Source of the DNA: JAAEQG01 sp023133475
GTDB lineage: Bacteria; Planctomycetota; Phycisphaerae; UBA1845
Assembly: GCA_030631415.1 (NCBI GenBank)
Contig: DAOVLE010000031.1
Location: 1 to 31,688 of the forward strand
DNA: 31,688 bases
Direction of reading: 5' to 3'
The first letter of the stretch is position 1. Each line of letters begins with the position of its first letter. A program made the translations under genes and the position numbers. The notes under the pieces were generated by a model that was not told the origin of the DNA, ran no database searches, and was given only the letters and a program-made list of their open reading frames with translations. Shown piece by piece: positions 7,822 to 17,526 of the stretch.

Positions 7822-8088
7822 CGATTTGTTACAGCTCAAATGAGAGATTGGGGGGTGCCCACCGCTTTAGGGGCTGTCGATTAAATCGTCCGTGGCGATT
7901 CCCAATGTAGCGTCACCCCTTGTGGGTGACGAAAAACACGGGTGCGCCGCCCACAAGGGGCGACGCTACAGACTAAATCGACAAACGCTTTAGCGGTGGG
8001 GGACGCAAATGCCTGACGCGATTCGTGTTCCCAAAGGGCTAAAGCACTGGGCCACCCCCTACGGGTCGAACGGTGGTTAGGACCCGCC
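7822..8088. repeat. Composite inverted repeat (W family plus REP-D pair)
   Basis: The gap contains no gene. An outer arm beginning GGGGTGCCCACCGCTTTAGG (about 7852-7873) pairs imperfectly with 8034-8056. An inner GTCGATTAAATCG/CGATTTAGTC-type pair flanks two facing REP-D units (7906-7970). The same W-family sequence (…GCTTTAGCGGTGGGGGAC…) recurs at 23038, 23121, 28771 and 31655. Confidence 0.8.
7906..7970. repeat. Facing pair of REP-D elements (GTAG + CGTCRCCC hairpin)
   Basis: The left unit is GTAG plus CGTCACCC-CTTGT-GGGTGACG. The right unit, on the minus strand, is GTAG plus CGTCGCCC-CTTGT-GGGCGGCG. The 21-bp arms 7906-7926 and 7950-7970 match at 20 of 21 positions as reverse complements. 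Confidence 0.8.
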
Positions 8089-8092
8089 CTAC
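8072..8092 (-). repeat. Degenerate REP-A element overlapping a gene end
   Basis: On the minus strand GTAG plus GGCGGGTCCTAACCACC, with a weakened stem. Its GTAG head contributes the TAG stop codon of the minus-strand gene ending at 8089. Confidence 0.55.
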
Positions 8093-9084
8093 ATTTGGCT
8101 GGAGAGGTCGGCGATGTGATCCCTCAACCGGGCTTCGTGGGCCTGGGCAGACTTGATGCCGCCCGCAAGTTTCTCGCGCCCCTCTTCAGATTGGAGCAGG
8201 CCTCGCACGGTGCCCAAATCGCAAAACGGAAGCAGTGCTCGGATCACCCCTCGACATTCCACGACGGCTCCGTCGATAGCGACTCGGGCGGGGTTGCCCA
8301 GCCGCTCGCAATGGTGCGACAGGAATTCCACGGCAGACCGCCTGGCATGGACTATCGCCTCAGCCATCCGGTGATGGCTCTTGGCATCCGCCGCCGGTTC
8401 AGTCTCACTTGCCTTCTCGCTGGGCAAGCGCTGCCGCCACGACCGGTATACGTCCGGGCCTGTGGTGATGCCGAAGCGGCGATCGGTCTTGTCTTCCAGA
8501 ACGAGGCGGGCGTTGCGGACAGCCAACCGCAAGAGTTCGCCCTCGGGCGGCACCTTCGGCTTGATCTCTTCGACGATGTGCATTTGCACCGGCGGGGCAG
8601 TCAGCACAACCTCGTCCCCGCCGGAGGTCACCGTCGCACCACATAGCCCGATACCTTCGTCGCTTATCGCGGTGACCACCCCCCACTGCTCGGCGGCATC
8701 TCCAGGCCAACCCCGCCAGACCAGCACCGGCTGGTTGTTCTCGATCGCCGTTTTGATCAACGGCCTATAACTTGCCTCGAAATGCTGGGCGAATTCGGGG
8801 AGCGTTTCCAGCCCCACGGCGGCTCCTGGCGGGTGCAACTCCCGCAACCGAATCCCAAACAAAGCGGCTGTGGGGATCAGGAAGACATCACGCCCCTCGG
8901 TCATCCAGGAGGCCAGGCTCCGGCGAGTATCTCGCACGCAGACCATGAAGGACAGCCCCAAAGCTGCGTTGATGTCCCGATAACAGGGTTCGCCCCCTGC
9001 GGCGTGCAAGATCGCCTCCAGCGTAAGGGTTAGCGACTCGGCTTGGTTCTCCGCTGCTTGAATATGGAAAGCTGAAAGCGACAT
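8089..9084 (-). CDS. Conserved-looking hypothetical protein, possible papain-like/BtrH-like fold
   Basis: 331 aa from the Met whose codon is 9084-9082. The frame extends to 9183, but the extra 33 residues look non-coding in composition. The N-terminal 160 residues (ILHAAGGEPCYRDINAALG, then PVLVWRGWPGDAAEQWGVVTAI) recall C39/BtrH-like papain-fold proteins, with a Cys-led helix and a strand ending before W-G-V-V. The expected catalytic His before that strand is not evident, so the resemblance is weak. The C-terminal half (about 215-331) is helical with conserved-looking His/Arg. There is no signal peptide. It is the only minus-strand gene in the window, convergent with the gene at 7012, and its stop codon lies in a REP-like element. 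Confidence 0.6.
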   Translation of the reverse strand: MSLSAFHIQAAENQAESLTLTLEAILHAAGGEPCYRDINAALGLSFMVCVRDTRRSLASWMTEGRDVFLIPTAALFGIRLRELHPPGAAVGLETLPEFAQHFEASYRPLIKTAIENNQPVLVWRGWPGDAAEQWGVVTAISDEGIGLCGATVTSGGDEVVLTAPPVQMHIVEEIKPKVPPEGELLRLAVRNARLVLEDKTDRRFGITTGPDVYRSWRQRLPSEKASETEPAADAKSHHRMAEAIVHARRSAVEFLSHHCERLGNPARVAIDGAVVECRGVIRALLPFCDLGTVRGLLQSEEGREKLAGGIKSAQAHEARLRDHIADLSSQM

Positions 9085-9263
9085 GGCTGATAATGTAGCA
9101 CGTTGCGGCGACAAAACGCAAGCAGTCTCCCACCACAATAGAGAATCTTCGCCCGCCGCGAAGAAATGGGAGGCTGGTGACACAACAAAAGCGCGGCGAT
9201 TATCCAGTCGATATCGTGATGTCGGCGGAATGGCTATAGTGATTGCGGAGGATGGGTGATATT

Positions 9264-9596
9264 GTGAGAGATCAAGACAACAAACCGGATAGTTTCATCA
9301 CTTCCGACCTTGTGAGCGAGGATGAGTCGTTTGCCGACATCGTGGAGGACTTCGTCAGCGATCTGGGGCAACGCATAACGGAGATGGCAAACGCTCTGGG
9401 CAACAGCGATTTCCAATCGCTTAAGTATCTGGCCCACCAACTCAAAGGCAGTGGAGGAGGGTACGGCTATCCCTGTCTCAGCGAAGTGGCCGACGAAATA
9501 GAGCAGCAAGCCCTCTGCGAAGAATTGCCTGCATGTCAGCAGTCGATGAATCAACTCAAAGCCATGGTCTCACGCGTGGTGGTGAAGCTCGACTGA
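9264..9596 (+). CDS. Stand-alone HPt (histidine phosphotransfer) protein
   Basis: 110 aa, single four-helix HPt domain. The phosphorylatable His lies in AHQLKGSGGGYGYP (His58 from the GTG at 9264), matching the HxLKG(S/A) signature of phosphorelay intermediates. Such proteins shuttle a phosphoryl group between receiver domains of hybrid kinases and response regulators. The start is uncertain: GTG 9264 is preceded by GGAGG (9247-9251) and GGTGAT (9255-9260), ATG 9252 has its GGAGG directly abutting, and the frame opens at TTG 9243. No kinase or response regulator is adjacent, so the partners are elsewhere. Confidence 0.85.
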   Translation: MRDQDNKPDSFITSDLVSEDESFADIVEDFVSDLGQRITEMANALGNSDFQSLKYLAHQLKGSGGGYGYPCLSEVADEIEQQALCEELPACQQSMNQLKAMVSRVVVKLD

Positions 9597-9631
9597 GCGG
9601 CTCTTGCACTACTAATCCAATCAGTACCGAA

Positions 9632-9652
9632 GGCGGATGGAACCCGCCCTAC
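9632..9652 (-). repeat. REP-A element, inverted
   Basis: GGCGGATGGAACCCGCC followed by CTAC. One stem mismatch compared with the other copies. Followed directly by TGAATATTTACTG as at the 1483 site. Confidence 0.75.
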
Positions 9653-9736
9653 TGAATATTTACTGCCCTACTGCCGTAAGTCTTTGCCGACGGCATAGAT
9701 ACGACTCCAACGGAGTCGCCCGACGCAAACCGGTGC

Positions 9737-9765
9737 TTGACAATGTCATCCCTTTGCGTCACAAT
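9737..9765 (+). promoter_or_regulatory. Candidate sigma-70-type promoter
   Basis: TTGACA (9737-9742), a 17-nt spacer, then CACAAT (9760-9765), 4 of 6 to TATAAT. If used, it would give an untranslated leader of about 420 nt before the gene at 10192. Motif match only. Confidence 0.2.
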
Positions 9766-10191
9766 AAAAGAGGGGAAAGGCACTGCGGGCTTTACGGGGC
9801 TTGGCTGTTCTGGACAGGCTAGTCGGGGTAGGGGGGTTGATTGGGGGATTCTGGTGGCGTAGGGGCATCTGGACGACACGCCACACGGTCTTCCAATTGC
9901 TGTGACATGTATTTGCAATAGCCTAAACCGGTGCTAATGGCGCATGGTGTGGGGCGGTTTTATTGGCCAAGCGATCGGATTGGCGTAGTGCCAAGAGACG
10001 CAGGTGGGGACAAGTCTGTGACGCATTAGAGTTGGGTGTTCGGATAATGCGTCAACAGAAGCATCACGGGAGTTGAGAAAGCTGCATGGGGCATACTACG
10101 TTTGCATATGCACATCGACTCGCCGGAGATGCTTTAAGCAGAGGCCCCATCACGACCATGCCCTGCGGTCCGCCGGGGAAAGGATTGAAAG

Positions 10192-13100
10192 GTGAGCAAG
10201 ATCACTAAACCAGTTGTAGCGTTTATCGTTCCTCTAGTGTTGAGTGTCACCGCCCTTGCCCAGTCGATTGTCATCAATGAGCTTCATTATCACCCCTCCA
10301 ACTCGGTAGTGGCACCCGAGGAAGATGCCGAGGACCTTCAGTTTCTTGAGCTTTATAACGCCGACAGCGCAACAATAGATCTGGGTGGGTGGTCCATGGC
10401 AGCCGGCGTGGAATTCGTTTTCCCCGGTGGGACGACCCTCGATCCCGGCGAGTTCCTGGTGCTTGCCGAGAACGAGGCTTTTTTGCGGGCCAAGGCCCCG
10501 TCTCTTCCCATGGGGACCCGGGTCCTGGAATGGGCCGACGGGGCGCTCTCCAACAGCGGCGAACTGATACAGTTGGTTGACGACTCGGTGCCCACGCCGG
10601 TGGTTATCAACCAAGTCGAGTACGACGACGTGGCACCCTGGCCTGAGGATGCCGATGGTTTCGGGCCTTCCCTGGAACTGGTCAATCCAGGGTTCGACAA
10701 TGCGTTCCCACTGGTTTGGCGTGCGTCGGCTGAGGACAACGGAACCCCGGGCACACCCAACAGCACCTTCAGCGAAGACCCGATAATAATTAGCGAGACG
10801 CCGGCGCGCTCGTCGGTCGTTCCCACGCTCACTGAGGTATCGGTCACCTTCGCGGAGGCGGTGTTGAATGTTTTGGCCGGCGATTTGACGGTCAACTATT
10901 TCGCGGCGACCACGGTGGTCTGCGACACGTGCTCCAACGGCATAGGCCCGGGGCCCTATGTATTCAGCGGGTTCCCCTCGCCGGTGGTCAGCCCGGTGCA
11001 GGTCGAGCTGGCGACGGGCACCATTCAAGACCCGCAGGGCAATCCATTCGCGGGAGACTTGTGGGTTTACTCGCTTGACGTGCCTTGCGTTATTATTAAC
11101 GAGCTGCACTACAATCCGGACGGCATCGAGGACCCGCAGGAGTTCATCGAACTATACAACGCCGAGGCTGATGCGGTGGACATCTCGAACTGGACCCTCA
11201 CCGAATTCGCCAGCCCGGGGTACATCTTCCCCATGGGCACCGTGATGCCGGCGGGCGAGTTTGTCGTCATCGCCAAGAGCACCGACGCGCTGCTGGGGGC
11301 CACCGGATGCGAAACATCGCACCAGTGGTCCGCCGGCGACAGCCTGTCCAATGCCGGTGAACCGGTGAGACTGGCAAACCAATTGGGAATTGTTATCGAC
11401 CGGGTGGTCTACTCCGACGACCTGCCCTGGCCTACCGCCCCCGACGGGGACGGGCCTTCGTTGGAATTGTTGCATCCCGATTTCGCCAACGAGTGCAGCT
11501 CGACCTGGGCAGCTTCGCTGGCGACCGACGGCACGCCCGGAGCACAGAACAGCGTGTTCAGCTCCAACCCGGTGGTGCTGACCGAGACGCCTGCCCGCAG
11601 GTCGCTGATCGAGTCTCTGTCGTCGGTTTCGGTGACCTTTGCCGAACCGGTGACCGGCGTGGCGGCGGGCGACCTTACAGTGAACGGTTTGCCGGCCACC
11701 GGCGTGGTCGGGCAGGACGAGGGGCCTTATGTTTTCACCGTGGTCGGCCCCGATCCTGGAATGGTGGACGTGGTGCTCGATAGCGGGGCGATCGCGGACC
11801 TTGGCACCAACGCCTTTGCGGGTGATGCGTGGCAGTATGTCTTCGGGCTGCCCGATATTGTGATCAACGAACTTCACTATCACCCGGCGGACTCAGCCGT
11901 GGAAGTCGGCGAGGACCCCGAAAACCTTCAGTTCCTCGAGCTTTACAACGCCGACAGCAACGCGGTGGACCTTTCGGGATGGTCCATCTCCGACGGGGTG
12001 GACTTTGTTTTTCCGGAGGGGATCGCCCTGGAGCCCGGCGAGTTTCTGGTGGTGGCCAAGAACGCCGCCTTCCTGGAGTCGAAGATTCCGAGCATTCCGC
12101 CCGAGGTCGAGGTCCTCCAGTGGATCGAGGGGAACCTGGGCAACGGGGGTGAGCGGGTGGCCATCTCCGAGAGCCTGGGCAACCTGGTCGATGAAGTCAG
12201 TTATACGGACGATCCGCCCTGGCCTCTGCCGCCGGACGGGAACGGCCCTTCGCTGGAACTGTTGCACCCGGACCTGCCCAACGACTTGGCGGAGTCCTGG
12301 AGTTCGGCATTGAACGTCAACGGCACGCCCGGTGCAGCCAACAGCGTTTATGATGAGGCTCCGTTTGTGCTGCTCACTTCCCCGTCGCGTGGTGCGGTGA
12401 TTTTGTCGCTGGGGTCGGTTTCGGTGACGTTTTCCGAGCCGGTCAGCGGGGTGCAGGCGGGCGATTTGACGGTTGACGGCTCCTCTGCCGGCGAGGTCAC
12501 CGGGCAGGAGGCAGGGCCCTACGAGTTCAGCGGGTTCAATCAGCCCTCCGACGGCTTGGTGACCGTGGTTCTCGATTCCGGAGCGATCGTCGATGTCACC
12601 AGCAACGCCTTTGCCGGTGACACGTGGCAGTACACGTTCGATCTGGCGAACATCGTAATCAATGAGCTTCACTATCACCCGGCGGATTCGGCGGTGGCCC
12701 CCGAGGAAGACCCCGAGAACCTCCAGTTCCTCGAACTCCACAACGCCGACAGCAACGCGGTGGACTTGTCCGGGTGGTTGTTCTGCGACGGGCTGACTTA
12801 TGTTTTCCCTGCCGACACATTGCTGGCAGCGGGCGAGTTTCTGGTGGTGGCCAAGGATGCGGCATTTCTGCAAGCGCAGGTTTCCACGATCCCTCCGGGA
12901 GTGCAGGTGCACCAGTGGGAGAGCGGGAACCTTGCCAATGGCGGCGAGCGAGTTGCCCTGGCAGACAACCTCTGCAACATCGTCGATCAGGTCACCTATG
13001 ACGATCGCGGGAACTGGCCTGAAGAGGCGGACGGTGACGGGCCATCCCTCGAGCTGATCAACCCCGAATTGCCCAACGAACTGGGCATTACGTGGCGTGC

Positions 13101-16100
13101 GTCGTCGGTCACCAACGGGACTCCGGGGCAGACGAACAGCGTTTTCGAGACGGACCCTGCCCCGCTGATCGCCCAGCCGTTGCATAGCCCCACCATCCCT
13201 GCCGGCAACGCTTCCGTCACCATCACCGCGACGGTGCTGGACAATAGTGCGATTGCCCCAGTGGTGACGCTGTTCTATCGCCAGGATCAGAATCCCACGG
13301 TGGCCTACTCGTCAACCGCAATGTTCGACGACGGTCTTCACGGCGACGGAGGAGCGGGGGACAGCATGTATGGAGTTACGGTGTCGGGGCTGCCGGATGG
13401 CGAGCGTCTGGACTTCTACATTTTCGCGGAAGACGACAACTCCAACGGGGCAGTGGCGCCCCCGGGCCACGAGACCCTTGATGTGCTGGGCAACCCCTCG
13501 CAAACCTTCCTGTGCAAGTTCTCCGACGACGAAGCCCCGAGCGGATTCCCTGTCTATCATTTCATCGTCACAGAGGCGAATCGGGCGGACCAGGAGGTGA
13601 CGCCGCGAGACAAGACCGAGTACGACGCGACGTTCATCGACGACCACGGCAACATCTTCTACAACGTGCAGGAGCGCTACCGGGGTCAGACCAGCCTGGA
13701 CCTGAACCCGCCGTCATACCGGGTGAATTTCAACGCCGATCAGCCTCTGGAATCGGAGATGGGGTTTTCGCTGACCAGATTGCAGTTGATGGGCCAGAAC
13801 CCCGCGCGGCAATCCCTCGGATACGAGGTTTTCGCGGATGTCGGCATTCCCACGCCGACATGTCAATTCGTTCGCTTGATTATTAACCCAACGCTCTATC
13901 CGTTCGTCAATACCCACGTCTACGCCAACATGGAGCGGATCGACGAGGATTTCCTCAGCCGACGTTTCGACGGGGGCAGTGCCCAAGGCAACCTGTACCG
14001 TGGTCGAAACGACGGCGATTTCCGCTGGGAAGGCCCCACCGTCGGCGAACCCGGTGGGGCATACCGCACCGATGAGGACGGGATGAACGGTTACGACAAG
14101 AGCACCAATGAAACCGAAGACCTGTGGGATGATCTGATTACGCTGTGCGACGCTCTGACCTGCGCCGAGGACGACGGCGTGCTTTGCTATACCGACAGCC
14201 AGTACGAATCCGAATACGTCTCGCTGGTTGAGAGTCTGATCGACGTTGACGAGTGGGCCTTGTTCTTCGCCTTGCACATAGCATTCGGCAACCAGGAGGG
14301 TGGAATCTACCGCGACACGGGCGACGATTACTACGCTTACTTTTTCCCCGACCCCGGTGCGAGTTACCCGGATTTGGGCAACTATAATACGTTGCTGTTT
14401 TGTTGGGACCTGGACTCGGTGTTGATAGACCCGAGCATGTCCTTGTGGCGGACCACGGTCCCGGCGGTGCAGCGGCTCCTGCAGCACAACGCCTTTGCCC
14501 CGATCTACGTCAAGGCGATGCGCGATCTGCTGGACAACGAGTTTTCACAAGTGGCGATGAACGCCCGGATCGACGCCTTGCCGGATGAGGTCGCCGACGC
14601 AAACCTCAAGGAAACCCTGAAGGTTCGCGTGCAGGCCCGACACGTGCGGCTGAACAACCAGATCGTGGATGAACTGACCGTGACCGGGATACCGGATAGC
14701 CCATACACCGACCCCGACCCGATGATCTACCTGAGCGGGACGCTCAACCAGGCTGGAACCCACAGCGTTTTGGTTAACGACGTGCAGGCTGATCTCAACG
14801 TTTATGAAGGGACGTGGTCCTGTGCTTTGGAGCTGGTGCCCGGGGAGCACCTGATTGTGGTTTCGGCTTTGGGACGCTACGGTGTGGAGATGGGGCGGAT
14901 CGAGCATAGTGTCACCTACGATCCACCGTGGGCGGGTAGTCTGCGGATGACCAGCCCGCGACGGATGGTCAACACCAAAACGTTGACGCTGACGGCTGAG
15001 GTGCTCGATTCGGCAGGTGATCTGGTCTGGCAGGATAGCGAGTTGTGGGGCACGGTATCGGCAGCCCGCGTGTCGGACCGGTCCCCCGTACCGACCTCGA
15101 TCACCGTCTTTGACAGCGCCCCCGACAGAATCCCCGAGCCGGATTCCATTTGCTTCTACAACGGGGTGGGCAGTGTCTCGATCACGCTGGACAACGGAGT
15201 TGCCGAGCCCGAAGGGTACATCCTGGTAAGCGTCAGTGTCGGATACCGGGTTGCTTCAACTGTGGTTAAGGTGCTTGACGAGAGCAACCCAGTCCTGTTC
15301 CGCGAGCGGTCCGGCAACCTGTTGGGCGCCCACTTGATCTGGGGCCCCGGCGACGGGGTGATCCGCATTACCGGGCCCTGCACGGTCCCCAGCGGAGAGA
15401 CGCTGACGATCAAGCCGGGCACGCTGATTATGGTGGACACCACCGGCAGCCTCGACCAGGGCACGCTCATCACGGTCAACGGGAACGTGCAGGCGGTGGG
15501 GAGCCGGGATTTGCCGATTTACTTTTTCCCCACCAACGCGGCGGAAGCCATGGTGTTGCCGCAGGAACAGGCATCCAACGCAAATTCCTGGCGTGGGATT
15601 CGTCATTGTGGGGCGGGTGCGTCAAGCTATGGGCACGTGTTTGTTTGCGGGGCGGGCAACGGGGCATCCGGCTCGTATTCGCGCCCCTGGGTGCTGCGTT
15701 TTGAGGATGAGCACTCGGTGGAAATGACCGGTTGCGTGCTGGTGGACAATCCCGGTCTGGTGGTCAGCGGGTCCGGCAGCGGTTCCTACACCCTTTCTGA
15801 GTGTGTGGTTTCCCGCGATGGGTTCGGCGCGGAGTTCAGTGGGGCTGGGCACACCCTGGTGATCGAGGACAGTTGGTGGGCCGGTTGCGGTTGGGCGGAG
15901 GAGCCTCGCGATGGTGATCTCATTTACCTGGGCGATTCCGCCGCCAGTCAGGTGGTGCGCCGTTCAATCTTCGCCGACGGAGGAGGCGACGGGATTAACT
16001 GTTACAGTTGCGCTCCGCTGGTGGAGAACTGCATTATTCACAGCCTTGGAAACAACGCCGTCAGTCTGCACAACGGCGGCACGTTGGACGCGGGGAATCT

Positions 16101-17496
16101 GCTGATGTTCGACTGCGGGAGCGGCATCTGGGTCGACAATGACCAGGCGGTCACCCTGTGCAACTGCACCCTGGCAGGTGACACACAGCTTGCAGGGGCG
16201 AACTGCACCACCAGTGAGGTGGAACGCTGCATCATCTGGAGCACCAGCTACGACACTTGTTGCGGAAGCGTGGCCTACACCCTGATCGGTGATCCCGGCG
16301 ACCTGGGTTGTGGCGAGGGCAATCTTTCGGCCGATCCGCAATACGTGGACCCTGTCAACTATGATTATACGCTGCTGCCCACTTCCCCGGCAGCCAGTGC
16401 GGGGCCCAACGGTGAACAGATCGGATGGCGTGGTTTCCCGGCGGCGGTGTGCAGTGAGGACTCCGACTGTGATGACGACAATGCCTGCACCGTTGACGTT
16501 TGCGTCTTCGGCGCCGACACTAACGGTGTGTGTGCATACACGCAGGTTCCCGATTGTGTCCCATGCAGCACAAACGCGGATTGTGCCGACGGCAATCCGT
16601 GCACGGTGGGTACCTGCATGCCAGACAACACCTGCTTCTTCGAGAACGTGACCGAAGGCGACAATTGTGACGATGGGGACGACTGCACACTCTACGATGC
16701 CTGTTCCAACGGTATCTGTGTCGGTGAGGAGGTTCCCGGCTGCTGCATGGATGACGATGATTGCGACGACGGCATACCGTGTAGCGTGGACATTTGCAGC
16801 AATGGGACGTGCACGCATGACTTCATTTCATATTGCGGTGCGGGTGCCGGCACCGAGTTGTCCCTGCACTCGGGGCAGCACTGTTACGGCGTGGGCGACA
16901 CGATTACGATCAGCATCGAGTTGTCGGGGGCGGTGGCGAACATCACCGGGGGGCAGTTCTCGCTCGAGTATGAGGTGACCAGGCTGGGGTTTGTGAGCAT
17001 CGAACCGGGCGACCCTCCCTTCAGCCGCGAGGTGTACTCCGATCCGTCGAACGGCACTGATGGGATCATTCACTACGCTGTGGGGGTTCCGGGCGGCGAT
17101 GCCGGGGCGACCGATGGGGTTGTGGCGGTGCTCACGTTTACCGCCATTGCGGAGGTTTGCGGCGGGGAAGCCCTGGTGTGGTTCAGGCCTCATGCACCGC
17201 CGAACCGGGCGGTCGATGGGGTGGACTGCGAGTATAGCGAAGCGTTGGGGAACCTGATTCTCACTAATCTCGGCAAGATCACCATTGACGTCAACGATTG
17301 CGCGGGCCCTTTTGATGCGGACTATGATGGCGACGTGGATTTGACTGATTGCGCCGATTTTGTAGCTTGTTTGAGCGGGGTGGGTATCCCCGCGACCGGG
17401 TTGTGTCAAGACCCGCATGACAGTGATGGGGACACGGATGTGGACTTGATTGATTTCGCGGAGTTCCAAGCCGCGTTTACGGGTTCGTGCGACTAG
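10192..17496 (+). CDS. Giant secreted lamin-tail / CotH-like / beta-helix / cohesin / dockerin protein
   Basis: 2434 aa, GTG start with AAAGG-rich sequence upstream (10179-10191). A signal peptide spans about 1-23 (…LSVTALAQ). Domains in order: four lamin-tail domains (about 26-190, 300-457, 555-720, 820-987, each opening with INELHY), the first three followed by an Ig-like module (SVTFAEPV..GDLTV). Then a connecting beta domain, a CotH-like kinase domain (about 1115-1500), beta domains, a right-handed beta-helix (about 1705-2075), Cys-rich DxDCDDGNxCTxDxC repeats (about 2084-2218), a cohesin-like domain (2221-2365), and a dockerin with calcium loops DADYDGDVDLTD and DSDGDTDVDLID. Lamin-tail and beta-helix modules suggest adhesion or matrix roles. 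The CotH part lacks residues present in the copy at 24414: Arg1177 for Lys, GNQE 1366-1369 for HNND. It is 30 bp upstream of the next scaffold gene. Confidence 0.88.
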   Translation: MSKITKPVVAFIVPLVLSVTALAQSIVINELHYHPSNSVVAPEEDAEDLQFLELYNADSATIDLGGWSMAAGVEFVFPGGTTLDPGEFLVLAENEAFLRAKAPSLPMGTRVLEWADGALSNSGELIQLVDDSVPTPVVINQVEYDDVAPWPEDADGFGPSLELVNPGFDNAFPLVWRASAEDNGTPGTPNSTFSEDPIIISETPARSSVVPTLTEVSVTFAEAVLNVLAGDLTVNYFAATTVVCDTCSNGIGPGPYVFSGFPSPVVSPVQVELATGTIQDPQGNPFAGDLWVYSLDVPCVIINELHYNPDGIEDPQEFIELYNAEADAVDISNWTLTEFASPGYIFPMGTVMPAGEFVVIAKSTDALLGATGCETSHQWSAGDSLSNAGEPVRLANQLGIVIDRVVYSDDLPWPTAPDGDGPSLELLHPDFANECSSTWAASLATDGTPGAQNSVFSSNPVVLTETPARRSLIESLSSVSVTFAEPVTGVAAGDLTVNGLPATGVVGQDEGPYVFTVVGPDPGMVDVVLDSGAIADLGTNAFAGDAWQYVFGLPDIVINELHYHPADSAVEVGEDPENLQFLELYNADSNAVDLSGWSISDGVDFVFPEGIALEPGEFLVVAKNAAFLESKIPSIPPEVEVLQWIEGNLGNGGERVAISESLGNLVDEVSYTDDPPWPLPPDGNGPSLELLHPDLPNDLAESWSSALNVNGTPGAANSVYDEAPFVLLTSPSRGAVILSLGSVSVTFSEPVSGVQAGDLTVDGSSAGEVTGQEAGPYEFSGFNQPSDGLVTVVLDSGAIVDVTSNAFAGDTWQYTFDLANIVINELHYHPADSAVAPEEDPENLQFLELHNADSNAVDLSGWLFCDGLTYVFPADTLLAAGEFLVVAKDAAFLQAQVSTIPPGVQVHQWESGNLANGGERVALADNLCNIVDQVTYDDRGNWPEEADGDGPSLELINPELPNELGITWRASSVTNGTPGQTNSVFETDPAPLIAQPLHSPTIPAGNASVTITATVLDNSAIAPVVTLFYRQDQNPTVAYSSTAMFDDGLHGDGGAGDSMYGVTVSGLPDGERLDFYIFAEDDNSNGAVAPPGHETLDVLGNPSQTFLCKFSDDEAPSGFPVYHFIVTEANRADQEVTPRDKTEYDATFIDDHGNIFYNVQERYRGQTSLDLNPPSYRVNFNADQPLESEMGFSLTRLQLMGQNPARQSLGYEVFADVGIPTPTCQFVRLIINPTLYPFVNTHVYANMERIDEDFLSRRFDGGSAQGNLYRGRNDGDFRWEGPTVGEPGGAYRTDEDGMNGYDKSTNETEDLWDDLITLCDALTCAEDDGVLCYTDSQYESEYVSLVESLIDVDEWALFFALHIAFGNQEGGIYRDTGDDYYAYFFPDPGASYPDLGNYNTLLFCWDLDSVLIDPSMSLWRTTVPAVQRLLQHNAFAPIYVKAMRDLLDNEFSQVAMNARIDALPDEVADANLKETLKVRVQARHVRLNNQIVDELTVTGIPDSPYTDPDPMIYLSGTLNQAGTHSVLVNDVQADLNVYEGTWSCALELVPGEHLIVVSALGRYGVEMGRIEHSVTYDPPWAGSLRMTSPRRMVNTKTLTLTAEVLDSAGDLVWQDSELWGTVSAARVSDRSPVPTSITVFDSAPDRIPEPDSICFYNGVGSVSITLDNGVAEPEGYILVSVSVGYRVASTVVKVLDESNPVLFRERSGNLLGAHLIWGPGDGVIRITGPCTVPSGETLTIKPGTLIMVDTTGSLDQGTLITVNGNVQAVGSRDLPIYFFPTNAAEAMVLPQEQASNANSWRGIRHCGAGASSYGHVFVCGAGNGASGSYSRPWVLRFEDEHSVEMTGCVLVDNPGLVVSGSGSGSYTLSECVVSRDGFGAEFSGAGHTLVIEDSWWAGCGWAEEPRDGDLIYLGDSAASQVVRRSIFADGGGDGINCYSCAPLVENCIIHSLGNNAVSLHNGGTLDAGNLLMFDCGSGIWVDNDQAVTLCNCTLAGDTQLAGANCTTSEVERCIIWSTSYDTCCGSVAYTLIGDPGDLGCGEGNLSADPQYVDPVNYDYTLLPTSPAASAGPNGEQIGWRGFPAAVCSEDSDCDDDNACTVDVCVFGADTNGVCAYTQVPDCVPCSTNADCADGNPCTVGTCMPDNTCFFENVTEGDNCDDGDDCTLYDACSNGICVGEEVPGCCMDDDDCDDGIPCSVDICSNGTCTHDFISYCGAGAGTELSLHSGQHCYGVGDTITISIELSGAVANITGGQFSLEYEVTRLGFVSIEPGDPPFSREVYSDPSNGTDGIIHYAVGVPGGDAGATDGVVAVLTFTAIAEVCGGEALVWFRPHAPPNRAVDGVDCEYSEALGNLILTNLGKITIDVNDCAGPFDADYDGDVDLTDCADFVACLSGVGIPATGLCQDPHDSDGDTDVDLIDFAEFQAAFTGSCD

Positions 17497-17526
17497 GGGG
17501 AACCGGCGAATCCGAGGAGGTTCAGG

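Larger units (their letters stand above)
9597..10191. other. 595-bp gap before the giant-protein locus
   Basis: No gene is supported. It holds a REP-A copy (9632-9652), a fragment related to TACTGAATATTTAC just after it, a small hairpin GACTCC-AAC-GGAGTC (9701-9715), and a 9-bp stem GACGCATTA/TAATGCGTC (10020-10028 with 10045-10053, 16-nt loop). The last 110 bp show no clear promoter. The downstream gene start is preceded by GGGGAAAGG. Confidence 0.6.

Noticed and set aside
8095..8770. Plus-strand open frames opposite the 8089-9084 gene
   Set aside because: Two short overlapping frames with low-complexity translation. The single longer minus-strand frame is more protein-like, although confidence is moderate.
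11893..13185. 430-codon minus-strand open frame
   Set aside because: Antisense of the lamin-tail repeats, and its own periodicity just mirrors them.
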